Source: Agapanthus africanus
Taxonomy: Eukaryota > Streptophyta > Magnoliopsida > Asparagales > Amaryllidaceae
Length of the DNA: 64,000 bases
Reading direction: 5' to 3'
Assembly: GCA_030015575.1 (NCBI GenBank)
Contig: CM057342.1
Location: 258,812,867-258,876,866 of the forward strand
The position numbers and the translations under genes are program-made. Below the pieces are notes generated by a model, which did not search any database, was not told where the DNA came from, and saw only the letters and a program-made list of their open reading frames with translations. Position 1 is the stretch's first letter, and every line of letters begins with the position of its first letter. Positions 30,501 to 42,572 of the stretch are shown piece by piece.

Positions 30501-32287
30501 GTGAACGAGTGAACATCTACACAGATCATAAAAGTCTGAAGTATGTGTTTACCCAGAAGGAGTTGAATATGCGGCAGAGAAGATGGTTAGAACTTATGGC
30601 GGACTTCGACATCAATTTGCAATATCATCCAGGAAAGGTGAACGTAGTACCTGATGCTCTTAGTCGCCAACCATTAGCAATGAATCTCACCGCCCAGTGG
30701 AAGCTTCAGCAAGACCTACATCAGATGGAGATCGAACTAGTCATGCCAGGTGACGTTTCAAATTTGATGAATCTACAAGTTCAATCAACTATTGTCAATC
30801 AGATCAAAGCAGCTCAAGCCAGCGATGCTAAGTTGCAAAAGATCAGAGAACAAGTGGAGAATGGACTCAGAACAGATTTCATCATCCATGAAGACGGATC
30901 TTTGAGATACGGCAGCAGATTGTGTGTACCAAAGGGTCCTGTTCGGGAAGAGTTAATGAAAGAAGCTCACAGCTCTCCCTATTCAGTACATCCTGGAGGT
31001 ACCAAAATGTACAAAGATCTACGTCAGAATTATTGGTGGCATGGAATGAAGCGTGAAGTAGCCAGGAGTGTCGCAAAATGTTTGGTGTGTCAGCAAGTAA
31101 AGGCTGAACATCACAGGACTGCTGGATTACTTCAACCGTTACCAATTCCAGAATGGAAGTGGCAGCACATTACGATGGACTTTGTAACTGCTCTTCCTCG
31201 CAGCACAAAAGGTAACGATGCGATTTGGGTCATTGTGGATCGACTCACAAAGTCGGCTCACTTCATCCCATTTCGAGTTGGCCAATCAACTGAGACATTA
31301 GCAAAGAAGTACATGGAGGTAATAATCTAATTTAGATTTAAAAACTCTTCATAATGTACTATCTCTGATACCCATGAACTCATACAGGAAATTGTGAGAC
31401 TGCATGGAGTACCAGTCTGCATTGTCTCCGATCGTGACACCAGGTTCCGATCACAATTTTGGCAAAGTCTGCAAGCTAGCTTGGGAACAAGTCTGAACTT
31501 CAGCACGGCTTATCATCCACAAACAGATGGTCAGTCGGAACGAACTATTCAGATCTTGGAGGATATGCTCAGAGCATGTATGCTCGACTTCAAAGGATCG
31601 TGGGAAGATCACTTGCATCTTGTGGAGTTCGCGTACAACAACAGCTACCAAGCAAGCATAGGAATGGCACCTTTTGCAGCATTATATGGAAGGAAGTGTC
31701 GATCGCCATTAAGTTGGGACGACATCGGAGATAGGGAACTCCTTAGACCAGAGATGATAGTAGCGACCGTTGATGTGGTTCGTACTATCAGAGAAAGAAT
31801 GCGCATAGCCCAAGATAGACAGAAACATTGGGCTGATGCAAAGAGACGACACTTGGAGTTCCAGCCAGGAGACCATGTATTCTTGAAGATATCTCCGAAC
31901 CGCGGAGTGATCAGATTTGGAAGACGGGGAAAGTTGAGTCCGAGATACATTGGACCGTTCGATATACTCGAACGAGTCGGTGAAGTGGCATACCGATTAG
32001 CGCTTCCACCCTCATTGGAAGGAGTGCATAACGTGTTCCACATATCCCAACTCAGAAGGTATGTGAGTGACCCCAGCCATGTACTTGATCATTTTGAGCT
32101 CACGATACAGCCCGATTTGTCTTGTGAGCAGCAACCTGTGGAGATCCTGGACAGCAAAGTGAAGACACTTCGGAACAAAGAAGTTAATTTGGTCCGGGTA
32201 ATGTGGAGAAAAGACACTCCAGGAGAATCCACGTGGGAAAGGGAAGATGAGATGCGTGCAAAATATCCGCACCTTTTTGTAAATTAG
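27547..32287 (+). CDS. gag-pol: Gypsy gag-pol polyprotein with three candidate introns
   Basis: Exons 27547-28091, 28162-28805, 28890-31318 and 31388-32287 join into one frame of 1505 residues. Introns of 70, 84 and 69 bases all start GT and end AG. Domains with rough residue positions: retrotransposon Gag (~55-220), two zinc knuckles [14 protein letters not shown] (~277) and [14 protein letters not shown] (~296), protease FDTGASH (~410), reverse transcriptase with [11 protein letters not shown] and FIDDILVYS (~731), RNase H with [12 protein letters not shown] (~877), integrase HHCC zinc domain (~1090-1140), catalytic core ([22 protein letters not shown]) and a chromodomain-like end. Intron 1 interrupts Gag and has in-frame stops; intron 2, before the protease, is a multiple of three and open; intron 3 splits the integrase core and has stops. 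Supports autonomous retrotransposition. Confidence 0.92.
28092..28161 (+). other. Candidate intron 1 of gypsy gag-pol
   Basis: Starts GTAAGATCTG, ends CCTTTAAACAG, 70 bases. Removing it restores the conserved Gag block across LSR-FAAHL; keeping it stops translation at 28093-28095. Confidence 0.85.
28806..28889 (+). other. Candidate intron 2 of gypsy gag-pol
   Basis: Starts GTAAATTTCC, ends ATACCTTAG, 84 bases, no stop in frame. Removing it gives the usual chromovirus phrase [20 protein letters not shown] before the protease. If retained it adds 28 hydrophobic residues. Confidence 0.78.
31319..31387 (+). other. Candidate intron 3 of gypsy gag-pol
   Basis: Starts GTAATAATCT, ends ACTCATACAG, 69 bases with an in-frame stop at 31328. 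Removing it restores the integrase core between YME and EIVRLHGVP, which is continuous in other chromoviruses. Confidence 0.85.
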
Positions 32288-32330
32288 TCCTTAAATAAAA
32301 GTTGTAAATTTCGAGGACGAAATTTTTTGT

Positions 32331-32343
32331 AAGGAGGGTAGAT
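32331..32343 (+). promoter_or_regulatory. Gypsy polypurine tract
   Basis: AAGGAGGGTAGAT directly before the 3' LTR, preceded by GAGGACGAAATTTTTTG, a phrase typical of plant chromoviruses at this place. Confidence 0.85.
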
Positions 32344-35300
32344 TGTAACAACTCCAATTTTTGTATACCAAAATTTGATTTAAAATTGAAGTATACTTGG
32401 AGTATTAATGTTGCTGATAACACTTTAAGTATCTATCTCTTTACAATAATTACAAGAAAGAGCTTGTAGCTCATTGGTAATACCTTGCACTGCTGAACTA
32501 AGCCATCAGAGTTCGAATCCCATACCCCACATTATTTTTAATATTGATTTTTTAAAAAACCTTTAGAATACCAAGAGTTTACACGTGCATATCTCACAAA
32601 AACCCCACTACACCCAAAGATGTAACACTTGCAGAGGGTAGATGAACCGTTGGGGGAGATCCAGGTCACCGGACTCGGTCGGGAATCGGCCAACTCGGCC
32701 TTGACTCGGCCGACTCAGTGATCCGACCGAGTCACGGCCGAGTCACCCCATTTTAGGCCGATTCCGGCAAGGGTCACAACATGAAAGTTGTGTCTTTTGG
32801 TATTCCCTACTCACCTGCAAAGTTTCAGCCCAATACCACTTCCAGAGATCTTTAAAACCCCCAATTACTCCACTTTTAATACATTTTTATTACATTTTTA
32901 TCACATTTTTATTTTTAACTTTTCATCTACCCTAACCCTAACCCTAGCCTAGCCCTATATAAAGGCCCCTACCCTCTACCTTTTCCCCTCACAACTCTAA
33001 GCATACTCTCTAAAACTCTTGAGAACTTGGTGCAAAGAGCGAGAAGCGAAGCGCTGCCGAAACCGACGACGGATTCCGGCGACCGGATCAAGACCGACGT
33101 GACGTTTCCAACGAATCGGCAACCACCACACCTTTTAGAACGCTTAGCTTGTCCAAACCCGTAAGTCCCAACCTTCTACCTCTCTTTTCTATATTTGCAA
33201 AATACGACTTTTTGAAACCCGACGGAAATCGGACAAACCGATTTCCGATTCGGTTTTTCTTAAAAATTCCACTTGTCACCTAATACATATTATCAACCCT
33301 CTTGCATGTTGACTATTAATCACCCTTAAATCAAATTTAATTGTACTTTTCCACATGAAATGACAAGTTCTTTAGAAAACCGTATTTCTTGCATAAAAAC
33401 ACCATCAAGTTAAATTTTAATGTTCTATTTAGATACCCCACTCCTAATCATGTTTATTTTGATAACAAAACTTGTTTCATTCAATTTGGATGAAATTTCA
33501 CACATGAAATGATAACGTTTATGGAAACCGTATTCTTGCACTTTAATACCCTTAACTTTAACATAACTCATTTCACCTTGAAACTTCACCAAAACTTAAT
33601 ATAAGTCACGGGGTAATGACCTACCCTTACACACACTCATTATAACCCTAATTGCTGAATAACAAAATACAGAATACGATATGATAGGACTTTTTCACTA
33701 AAATACCATAATCTTTATAACTTTTAGTTTAATCTTTAAATTGTAAATTCTTTTTAAATAAAACTTATACAAAATGAAAACACGATTGGTCATGGACATC
33801 GATCGTTATCTAATCTGTCTTGTGGTGACTAGGCAAGTGTGTCTAGGCTAGTGGTTATTAATTAGGCCCACGACGTGGTTCCTTCCCACTTATCTGGCAC
33901 TTACCTGGCTGCATGATGGTGAAGAGGCGATTTGAGGCTCTAATGATTCATCGTTTAGACCATAGAAGATAGGTTAGATGGTCTAGGAAACCCTAACAAC
34001 TAAAATATGGAGAACTATATACTTTTACAAATAAATACCCTATATTTAGAAAATCTTTTCCCTAAATTAAAAGTATTTATAAAACCTGAGCAAAGTGCCA
34101 TTACAACCCATTCGTGGGGAACCTGTTAGGGATAGCATGGTTCATCGTGCACCCGCAGGCTAGTAGTGCGAGATTCAGACCTCCGCAAGGAGCATTCGGT
34201 CTCGAAAGGTTTAAATACAATATTTAAGGAAAGTAATATTTTTTGTAAATAAAATATTCATTTAAAAATCATTTAAGTGTTTTATTATATATAATTATCA
34301 TTTAAACATTTATTTTGTTATAATATCAAGTTTCCACTTTTTCCTAAAAAATCATAGATTAAAAGTTACATTAAAATACCACGAATTTCAAATAAACAAT
34401 TAATACTTTTATTAGGATATATTCACTAGAATAACACAAATAAAATTCACATCCATTACAATAATAAAGACGATTATTAAATACTTGAGGTATATTTTGA
34501 AAACTATACAAAAGTACTTTTTACATAAAACCCCCTCAAGTTTCACAAATTACAATAAGGCCCCTAGCTAATATTGAACTTCAAATTATCTTTCTTTTAG
34601 TCTGACTCGGGTTAGAGTCTGACTAATTCTGACTTGAATATAATTCAAGTCAATCTATATTTCAATCATATTCCAACACAACTTGAAATCATGAATCCCT
34701 GAATACAGTTAACAATATATTCATTTTTGACTGAATCAAACCATGGATATTCATTCCATTATCCTGATATTCCATTTACCTGATTATACAGTTGCAACAT
34801 GTTTACTGATATCATGGTTTTGGTCAGTCACTCAATTTACATATTCCATTACTACAACACTGTTAAAACATTACGGGGTTTAAAGGGGTAGATTGGTACG
34901 GAAGATGTTAAAAGTGGAATGAGGTGGTCAGATTAAGACACCTAACATGAATACTGTTGCTGTTGTACCGTGGCATAACGGTTCCTTGTACTCTCCGTTT
35001 GCACTGATCTCTAGCATATAGAGATCCCCCTCGTATACACTGGCATTCTTCTGTACCAAGCTACAAACAACTGCGTTAAACAATATTCCATAATATTCTA
35101 CAACATAATACTCTAGAAAATACTGTTACTCTGCCATTCTCACTCCACTTTTCTTTGGGACTTACCGAGCGACCTGTTCGCTGACGACATTCTATTTCTT
35201 TCTTCTTTGAATGTCGTCAGGTGCGTTGGACCAAGTTGAGACCGAGCCAACAACTGAAGATTTGGAGCAGTTCCAAGAAGATCCAGAGCTCTAGACTTTG

Positions 35301-35559
35301 TACTTGTTCTTTCCAGTATTTCCTTTTATTATTATGCCACTGTTTAGGCATTGCTTTCTTTTTTTCATTCCAGTTGTATTTTCATTTCATGCATTGTATA
35401 AAGAATGTTATTAATAAAAGTTGCTGTTATCTCAATCTTATTTGTCTCTTGTGATTATTTTATATTGCTTAGTTACGCTTAGCGTATGTACTTCTGAGTA
35501 CATACGTAGCGGGCCTCGTCACGACCACTTCGCCGTACATTGGGAAGCGGGGCGTGACA
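32344..35559 (+). repeat. Gypsy 3' LTR
   Basis: 3216 bp, about 8 substitutions from the 5' LTR by eye and no length change. Carries the same tRNA-like segment, TATA box (32956-32965), hairpin (35181-35220) and small reading frame (35211-35294). Confidence 0.95.
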
Positions 35560-38253
35560 GCTGCCGAAATTTACTCGAAACGGTTGAAAGCACAAGCGAA
35601 TGGGTGTCCGCTCTATACATTCTTAATGGGATAGAAGCGTTACCCCCGACAGCCGAAACACACATATACAACAAGAATACACAACAAACGCATCATTAGA
35701 GAGTGATTCAAGATGTTCAAGTTAAAACCAATATATGATACTCGGTGATAATATGAAACTTTCATATTCTCATCGATACTCATATATGAAACTCAAAGCG
35801 CCACTTAGTCCCCGTCTATCGGTTAACATACGTTCGATGTTCGTCGTGATATAGAACTATACGAAGGTTGTTAAATATCGGACGGTATAGCTCGATACTA
35901 ACAACCGTCGTGTAGTCTATGCGACGAGAAGATTCAATCGTATGATAACCGATAGATTTGTCCCATGTGGACAAGTTAGGAATGTATAAAGCAAACACCT
36001 TCATTCACTTGTGTTTTCATCTGTTTCGAGATATTTCGTCGGTACTTTTCCGCTTGTTCTCCGTGTGCAAAGATAGATTAGATGTTCATTTCAACGTTGT
36101 TTCACAGCTTTGAAATGATTATCAATTTTATTACAGTGTACTCGGAGAACAGCAGGGAGGTGCTGCCGAAATTTACTCGAAACGGTTGAAAACACAAGCG
36201 AATGGGTGTCCGCTCTATACATTCTTAATGGGATAGAAGCCTTACCCCCGGACAGCCGAAACACACACATACAATAAGAATACACAACAAACGCATCATT
36301 AGAGAGTGATTCAAGATGTTCAAGTTAAAACCAATATATGATACCCGATGATAATATGACACTTTCATATTCTCATCGATACTCATATATGAAACTCAAA
36401 GCGCCACTTAGTCCCCGTCTATCGGTTAACATACGTTCGATGTTCGTCGTGACATAAAACTATACGAAGGTTGTTAAATATCGGACGGTATAGCTCGATA
36501 CTAATAACCGTCGTGTAGTCTATGTGACGAGAAGATTCAATCGTATGATAACCGATAGATTTATCCCGTGTGGACAAGTTAGGAATGTATAAAGCCTTAC
36601 CCCCGACAGCCGAAACACACACATACAACACGAATACACAACAAACGCACACACAGCAAATACACACTAACAACCCTACACTTAAGCGAAATCATAAATT
36701 GAAACACACATATATAGAATACAACTCATACATGAGTATCCTCAAATCTAACTTTGATTATCGATAATTTATTCTTTTCAACGACAAACGCACACACAAA
36801 GCATATACACGAATTTTCTCCTTTGTCAGTAACCATCTCATTCTTAGATTTCTTAATATAGTCATCATAACCTACAATTTATATGTTATACAGTCTAACA
36901 TGGCCCATGAGTATGTCAGAGTTAAGGACTGGATGTATGTGGATTAGCAACAACGTATGCAACCTATGTTTGTCGCGGGAGTTGCTGCTTTTATTGAATT
37001 TGCACGCGCACATAATAAGATCGTGATAGAGAAGATTCTCTGCCCGTGCGATAGATGTGGGAATAAGTACTGGCAGAATGTAGAATTGGCAGAGCTTCAT
37101 ATCGTAAAATATGGTTTTACTAGACTTTATACAACTTGGCTATATCATGGGGAAGGAGAAGAACACAATAATACGACAGAAGAAGAAGGAGACGACGATA
37201 ATGCGGCAGGAGAAGAAAGAGAAGACGGAAATGCGGCAGAAGAAGAAGACGGTAATTTCTTTTCAGGAGAAGAAATGGAGGATATGGTAGAGGCTGCCCT
37301 AGGTGTATCTATTCGTACCGAAGATGACATTCCTTCCGGTCAAGGACCGCGGGCGGATAAATATGAAAATTTCATGAATGATGCTAGAAAACCAATTTAT
37401 GAGAATGCAAAACATTCCACCCTCTCATGGTTCGTCCAACTTTTCCAGATTAAGTGCCTAAATGGATGGAGCAACAAGTCATTTACAATACTTCTTTCGT
37501 TCTTGAAAGATTCTATGCCTCCGGGAAATAACGTGCTCGACTGCCGGTACGGAGCCCAGAAGATGATGTCTGATTTGGGTTTGAAGTGTGAGAATATTCA
37601 AGCATGTCCTAAAAATTGCGTGTTGTACCGGAAAGAGAATTCAGATTTGAAAGAGTGTCCAACATGCAGAGATGCCAGGTATAAACCGAAAGATTCTGAT
37701 AAGAAGCCCGATATACCTGTCAAGATAGCACGATACTTTCCCATAACACAGAGGCTGCAGAGGCTATTCAGGTGCAAGAAAACAGCCGAGACAATGATTT
37801 GGCATCACCGTGCTCCTCCAAGTGAAGATGGAAAAATGAGTCATCCTAGAGATTCACCGGCATGGAAGGATTTCGATAGGAGGCACGCAATATTCAGTAG
37901 CGATCCTCGCAATGTCAGGCTCGGACTGGCTAGTGATGGGTTCTGCCCATTCAACTATATGGCTGGAAGCCACAGCACATGGCCCGTTGTAATAATAATT
38001 TATAATTTGTCGCCTTAGTTGGTTATGGACCGATCATACTTTATGATGCCTCTTCTTATCGACGGACCAAACTCACCGAGAAATAATATCGACGTCTATC
38101 TCCGACCTTTGATCGAGGAGTTAAAATCTTTGTTCATTGATGGTGTAGAGACTTACGATACAAACACAAATACAACCTTCATACTGCGTGCGGCTTTAAT
38201 GTGGACAATTAATGACTTTCCTGCATATGGAATGCTATCAGGTTGGTCCGTAC

Positions 38254-41200
38254 TGTTGGATATAGTTCCCTCAGAGTCAATTATTGGATCACAGGCATGT
38301 GATTGTAATGATTGAGGGAGGACCTACACCGGTAGGACAGTCTTACTCAGGATGATTGTATACTATCTGGTTTGTCTTTATCATCGTATACATGTTTTAG
38401 GTGACATTGTAGTCACTATTACACGTTGATAGAGAATAGTATGCTACCGTGGTTCATCTTTATCATCGTGCACTGCTTTAGGTGACATTACAGGTCACTA
38501 TTGCACGTTGGTAGAGCCCATAGGATTCTTGCTTGACGACCAGCAGTATGATGGCAATCATATACGTGGGAGCTGAGGTCTATAAGCACATCCTTAAATG
38601 GTCCCTAGTCATGGGAGTTTCGAGACGGCATCGATACTCCATTAGTAGACTAGTGTATACAGTCGAGACCCCGACGAGAGGCGGTGGCTGGTCTCACAAG
38701 CCATTGGTGTCAGTTGGATCACCTAAGATGTATACAGGTGCTCATTGGGTTATGAGTACACCGGACAGGACTCGCCGGGAATATGCTAGTTGGTATTATA
38801 CCTGACGTCAGATAGCAGTTCCCTGGTGACATGTGTACAGATTAGTTCATCGACCTGAGATCGTCATTTGTCTCGTGTGAGTTCCCACTGTACTTTGATT
38901 ACTACCCTACCACGGCTCAAAGGAGTTGTGCAAACAGGTTTTAGTTGGGTACAGTCCCGAGCCACATGGAGGCAAGTGAGCGGATCGACAGGGGATTCGT
39001 CTCTTCCGGTATGGGGGTGAGATCGCGCTGTGTCTAGGAGAGCCATTACACAAAGCCCTTGGCCGAGGCAGGAGATTTACTGGTTGGTATTCCAGTAGCA
39101 TCTCAGGGTGTTCTGGGCTGCACTCCGACACAGCTTGTACCGCTTTTGGGGGTCTGACTTTTACCAACCCCCTAGGCCCGACATGCGATGCTCATAGACG
39201 AACGGACCGGACTGTACGGATATTGTCACTGACAGGCTCAGTAAGGTGTCAGGATGAGTTCGCTCATCGACCTCCCTTTTGGTCAATACTTGGTAGCCCG
39301 TTACGTACGGCTAATACCTCTGACGTGCTAGTGGTTAAATCCACAGCCAAAGTATTGACGAGTCTTTAGAGTCCCCCACAGACGTTTCTCAAGTTTCGGG
39401 CGAAACGTTGTAGAGGTCGTATGATATATGGCAGGGTTCGATCTTATACGTGCGGTATTGCACGGATCATGATCGGACGGATCATACTAGTGGGCTTTGG
39501 TTTAAGCCGGATCCTAGTATTAGATTTGCTGGATTACTTTAGTCTCATCGTATTCGCATTCAGTCGGAATGCGGATGCAGGTATGTATATACAGGTGAGG
39601 GGTATCCTTGTGATCCGTCACGAGTTTACTTTAGATATTGCCGTATCTTTTTATTATTGTAAACATTTGGGTTAATGTTTACAAATGGAAATTATGAGCT
39701 AGAAACCATCATTTTGTGCATTAAATGATACATGTACTTCATAGGTGAGTAATGGTATCATTTCTTGTGCAAACATCACATTATGTGATTGATTAGTGTG
39801 TTGAATTGATGTGAGGAGAGAGAAAGGGCAGCCACTTCATATTGGGTTTGCTCTTGTATTTTCTTCTTGCTCTCTCACAATAATTCAACACAAGAAAAAG
39901 AAAAAGGTTGCTTCTTCTTCTTCTTCCTCTAGCTCAAAACTTCCATTAATGGCAACACCTCTAACCTCCATCCAAATCAATGGATGCAAGAGACAAAGTG
40001 ATCACAAACATTCTCTACTGTAGGGTTCCTAGGCACACTAATGAGGTTCCACAGGGCATCAACCATGCCAAATTCTAATTTTTCCGGTGCCGAGAAACCC
40101 TAATGCGATCGTTAACTAGAGTTTAGGCGAAACATCAAGCAAGTTAACAACTTAACTACTAAGTGAATGTAAATACAACCTTTGTAGATCCGGTCCTCCA
40201 CTTCCTTAGCTCCGTGATGATGTCCCTCCGCTGCGATCATCGGATCCCGGACTCTAGCGATGGTTTCATCGAAAAAATGATCGGGCTAGGTCGTCGACTT
40301 CGATGCTGAAGATGATCTACGTCGAGGCAACTCAAGCTCAAGCTTCAACTTCACCAAGTTATGAAACTTGTGAAGAAAACACCCTATACTACATGGCAAG
40401 TGGTAGAGGATGAAGAAATAGGAAGTGGGTTCACTTTGGATTTGGATTTCTCACTTGGAATCATCACTTAGACATTTTCAAGAAAAGGTTTTCTTTCTTC
40501 TTGAAGAAGAAGAAGAAGAAAGAATAAGAATGAATTATTTTTCAAAAAGAAAATGAAGTGATATCTATCATATTGCAACCATGGGTTAGGTAAACACATG
40601 TAGAGAATAAACTAGGGTTAAGTAAATGGTTAGGGTTTAGGAATAAAACAAAATGGGAAGACTTATTCAAAGATGCTAGAAAAGTCATGAAGCTTCTTGC
40701 CAAAAATAAGAAAAGCCACCATTTTGTTTTTCAAAAAAATATAAAGAAAAGAAAATAACACCTTAACCATTAACCTAAACCATGGTTTAATGCATACACA
40801 CCCAAGTTTGCATGTATCATCAAACATGATACAAACCAGTGCACAAAACTATATCATATATACAATGTGCACAACAAGTGAGAAAATCCATCTTAAGTGA
40901 ACCAATACTAGTTAATGCAAAGTAATATATCAAATATATTATTATACATTAAATCATTAAATCAACACTTGATTTAACGATCCAGTCATATCGCATATGA
41001 CCGACTAATATCCAATGTATCGACTTATCGAATCAATCCTCGATTCGATAACTAGGTTATATCGCATACAACCAATCGATACATTCATCGCGAGAATAGA
41101 ATACGGTATCACATACACGCATTATTCTCGGTCCCGCACATATCTCATATGCGCCCCTATTTCGTTTCGCTTGAGCCAGGAAACCTCTGTATAGGACTCT

Positions 41201-42559
41201 AAAGACTCGTCAATACGCCGGCAGTAGGTGATGATCATATCAAACACCCACAAGCCGCAAGCGGTCTGCTAAACGTAACGTCCACCCGGGTATTGAGCGA
41301 TCAGAAGATCAACGAGCAAGCCCGCTCACACTCCTGTGAATCCAACCAGTAACACTTACCGTACAGTCCGGTCTGTTCGTCTGATATGTCGCATATCTTG
41401 CCTAGGGGTGGTAAACGTCAGACCCCAGTAGCTCGATAAGTCGTGTCGATATGAGATCTATAACAGTTCGAGAAACTACTGGTAACACTTACCAGTAAAT
41501 CTCAGCAACCCTGGCCAGGGATTTTCGGTTATAGCCAATCGAACACAGTGCAACATCAACTCCCTATACCGGGAGAGACGAATCCCCTCCTATCGCTCAT
41601 TGCCTCCATGTGATCCGGGACTGTACCGAAAAACCACCGTTTTGCACGCCCTCTTGGACGTAGTAAGGTGGAAATCAAAGCACAGTGGGAATCACACAAG
41701 ACTCTATGACGATCTCGGGTCTACAGACTAACCTGTACCAGTGTCACCAGAGAACTGCCATCTGACGTAAGGTATAATACCATCTGGGAGTTCTCGGCGA
41801 GTCCGTCCAGTGTACCCAGTCTCCACTGAGCACCCGTATATCATCTCTGATGTCAAACACCAATGGATATGGGATCATCCATCGCCCATCTGTATGGGTC
41901 GAGAAGGTATACGCTAGTCTACTCTGGTATATCGATGCCCCGTCTCGATACACCCACGACTAGGGACCTTGAAGGATGTACTTATGGACTACCATGTCCC
42001 CACTAGTATGATCCGCATCATAGTCCAGGTAGTCAAGTACACATCCTAGGGGCTTTACCAACATGTAACAGAGAGACAATCAGTGTACACGTTAAGGTAA
42101 AGAGCAACCAGATAGCATACTATCATGTCGAGCAAGAAAGTCCTCCCTATATATGTCCAAGCATCCACTACAATATACATCCTATGTATAGTAATGGCCT
42201 CTAGGGCATACATATAACTAACATCTACAACACCTTGGACACGTCGGCTAGCACACTTCGTGCCTGAGTTGCTTCGGATGAAGCGGGAGCCCATAAAAAG
42301 ACTCGTAGATGTGGTGCCCTTTCCGATGAGGAGATCGAGACCGGAGATGCCGCGAGGAGCTTGGGATGGTGGCCAAAGACCGAAAGATACGGATCGATCG
42401 GTATAGCTTTCCAACCCTCTCTCTAGATAGCAAGTTGTAGGTTAATGGTTCGATCCGGGTTTTAAGCATACGATAGCGCCGATTTTCAAGTTAAGAAAAA
42501 ATTTTCGTTTCCGCATTTTGGCCTCAGAAAGACGGCCGGGGCGCTACTGTAGTCTTACA
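38254..42559 (+). repeat. Copia 2 5' LTR containing a nested solo LTR
   Basis: Begins TGTTGGATATAG and ends AGTCTTACA. 4306 bp in total; subtracting the nested LTR and one target duplication leaves 2096 bp, against 2094 bp for the 3' LTR. In the first 330 bp the two differ at about 13 places, so this insertion is clearly older than the gypsy element and Copia 1. Confidence 0.93.
40019..42223 (-). repeat. Solo copia-type LTR, reverse orientation, inside the Copia 2 5' LTR
   Basis: 2205 bp flanked by TCTAC at 40014-40018 and 42224-42228. Read on the - strand it starts TGTTAGTTATATGTATGCCC, resembling the Copia 1 LTR start. It keeps the shared LTR core (GGACTCTAAAGACTC at 41194-41208 on the + strand). 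No internal region remains, as expected from recombination between LTRs. Short frames inside are not genes. Confidence 0.9.
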
Positions 42560-42572
42560 TGGTATCAGAGCC
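42560..42572 (+). promoter_or_regulatory. Copia 2 primer binding site
   Basis: TGGTATCAGAGCC, complementary to the initiator methionine tRNA 3' end, immediately after the 5' LTR. Confidence 0.92.

Larger units (their letters stand above)
24119..35559 (+). mobile_element. Full-length Ty3/gypsy chromovirus (Tekay/Del-like), young and apparently intact
   Basis: 5' LTR 24119-27334, internal region 27335-32343, 3' LTR 32344-35559; both LTRs are 3216 bp and begin TGTAACAACTCC and end GGGGCGTGACA. The 5-bp target duplication GCTGC lies at 24114-24118 and 35560-35564. Pol order PR-RT-RH-INT plus a chromodomain-like C-terminus places it in the chromoviruses. The ending ([10 protein letters not shown]-x3-[13 protein letters not shown]) and the long LTRs suggest the Tekay/Del lineage. 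I count about 8 LTR differences by eye (~0.25%), so the insertion is recent. Confidence 0.96.
23062..36770 (+). repeat. ~600-bp tandem repeat array upstream of the CACTA 2 transposase, split by the gypsy element
   Basis: Four units starting near 23062, 23667, 35714 and 36318. The second unit is interrupted by the gypsy insertion (24119-35564 including one target duplication copy). The fourth is internally deleted across an AAGC microhomology near 36593. CACTA 1 has one unit (2645-3250). Each junction carries a GCATCATTAGAGAG-type stretch matching part of the transposase C-terminal exon. A - strand frame of about 60 codons is open in every unit (23166-23348, 23768-23956, 35816-36004, 36419-36673). 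Confidence 0.85.

Noticed and set aside
27547-32287. Endogenous pararetrovirus
   Set aside because: LTRs, polypurine tract, integrase with zinc and catalytic motifs and a 5-bp target duplication identify an LTR retrotransposon.
35421-35699. 92-codon + strand frame across the 3' end of the gypsy LTR
   Set aside because: It spans the LTR/CACTA junction and is created by the insertion.
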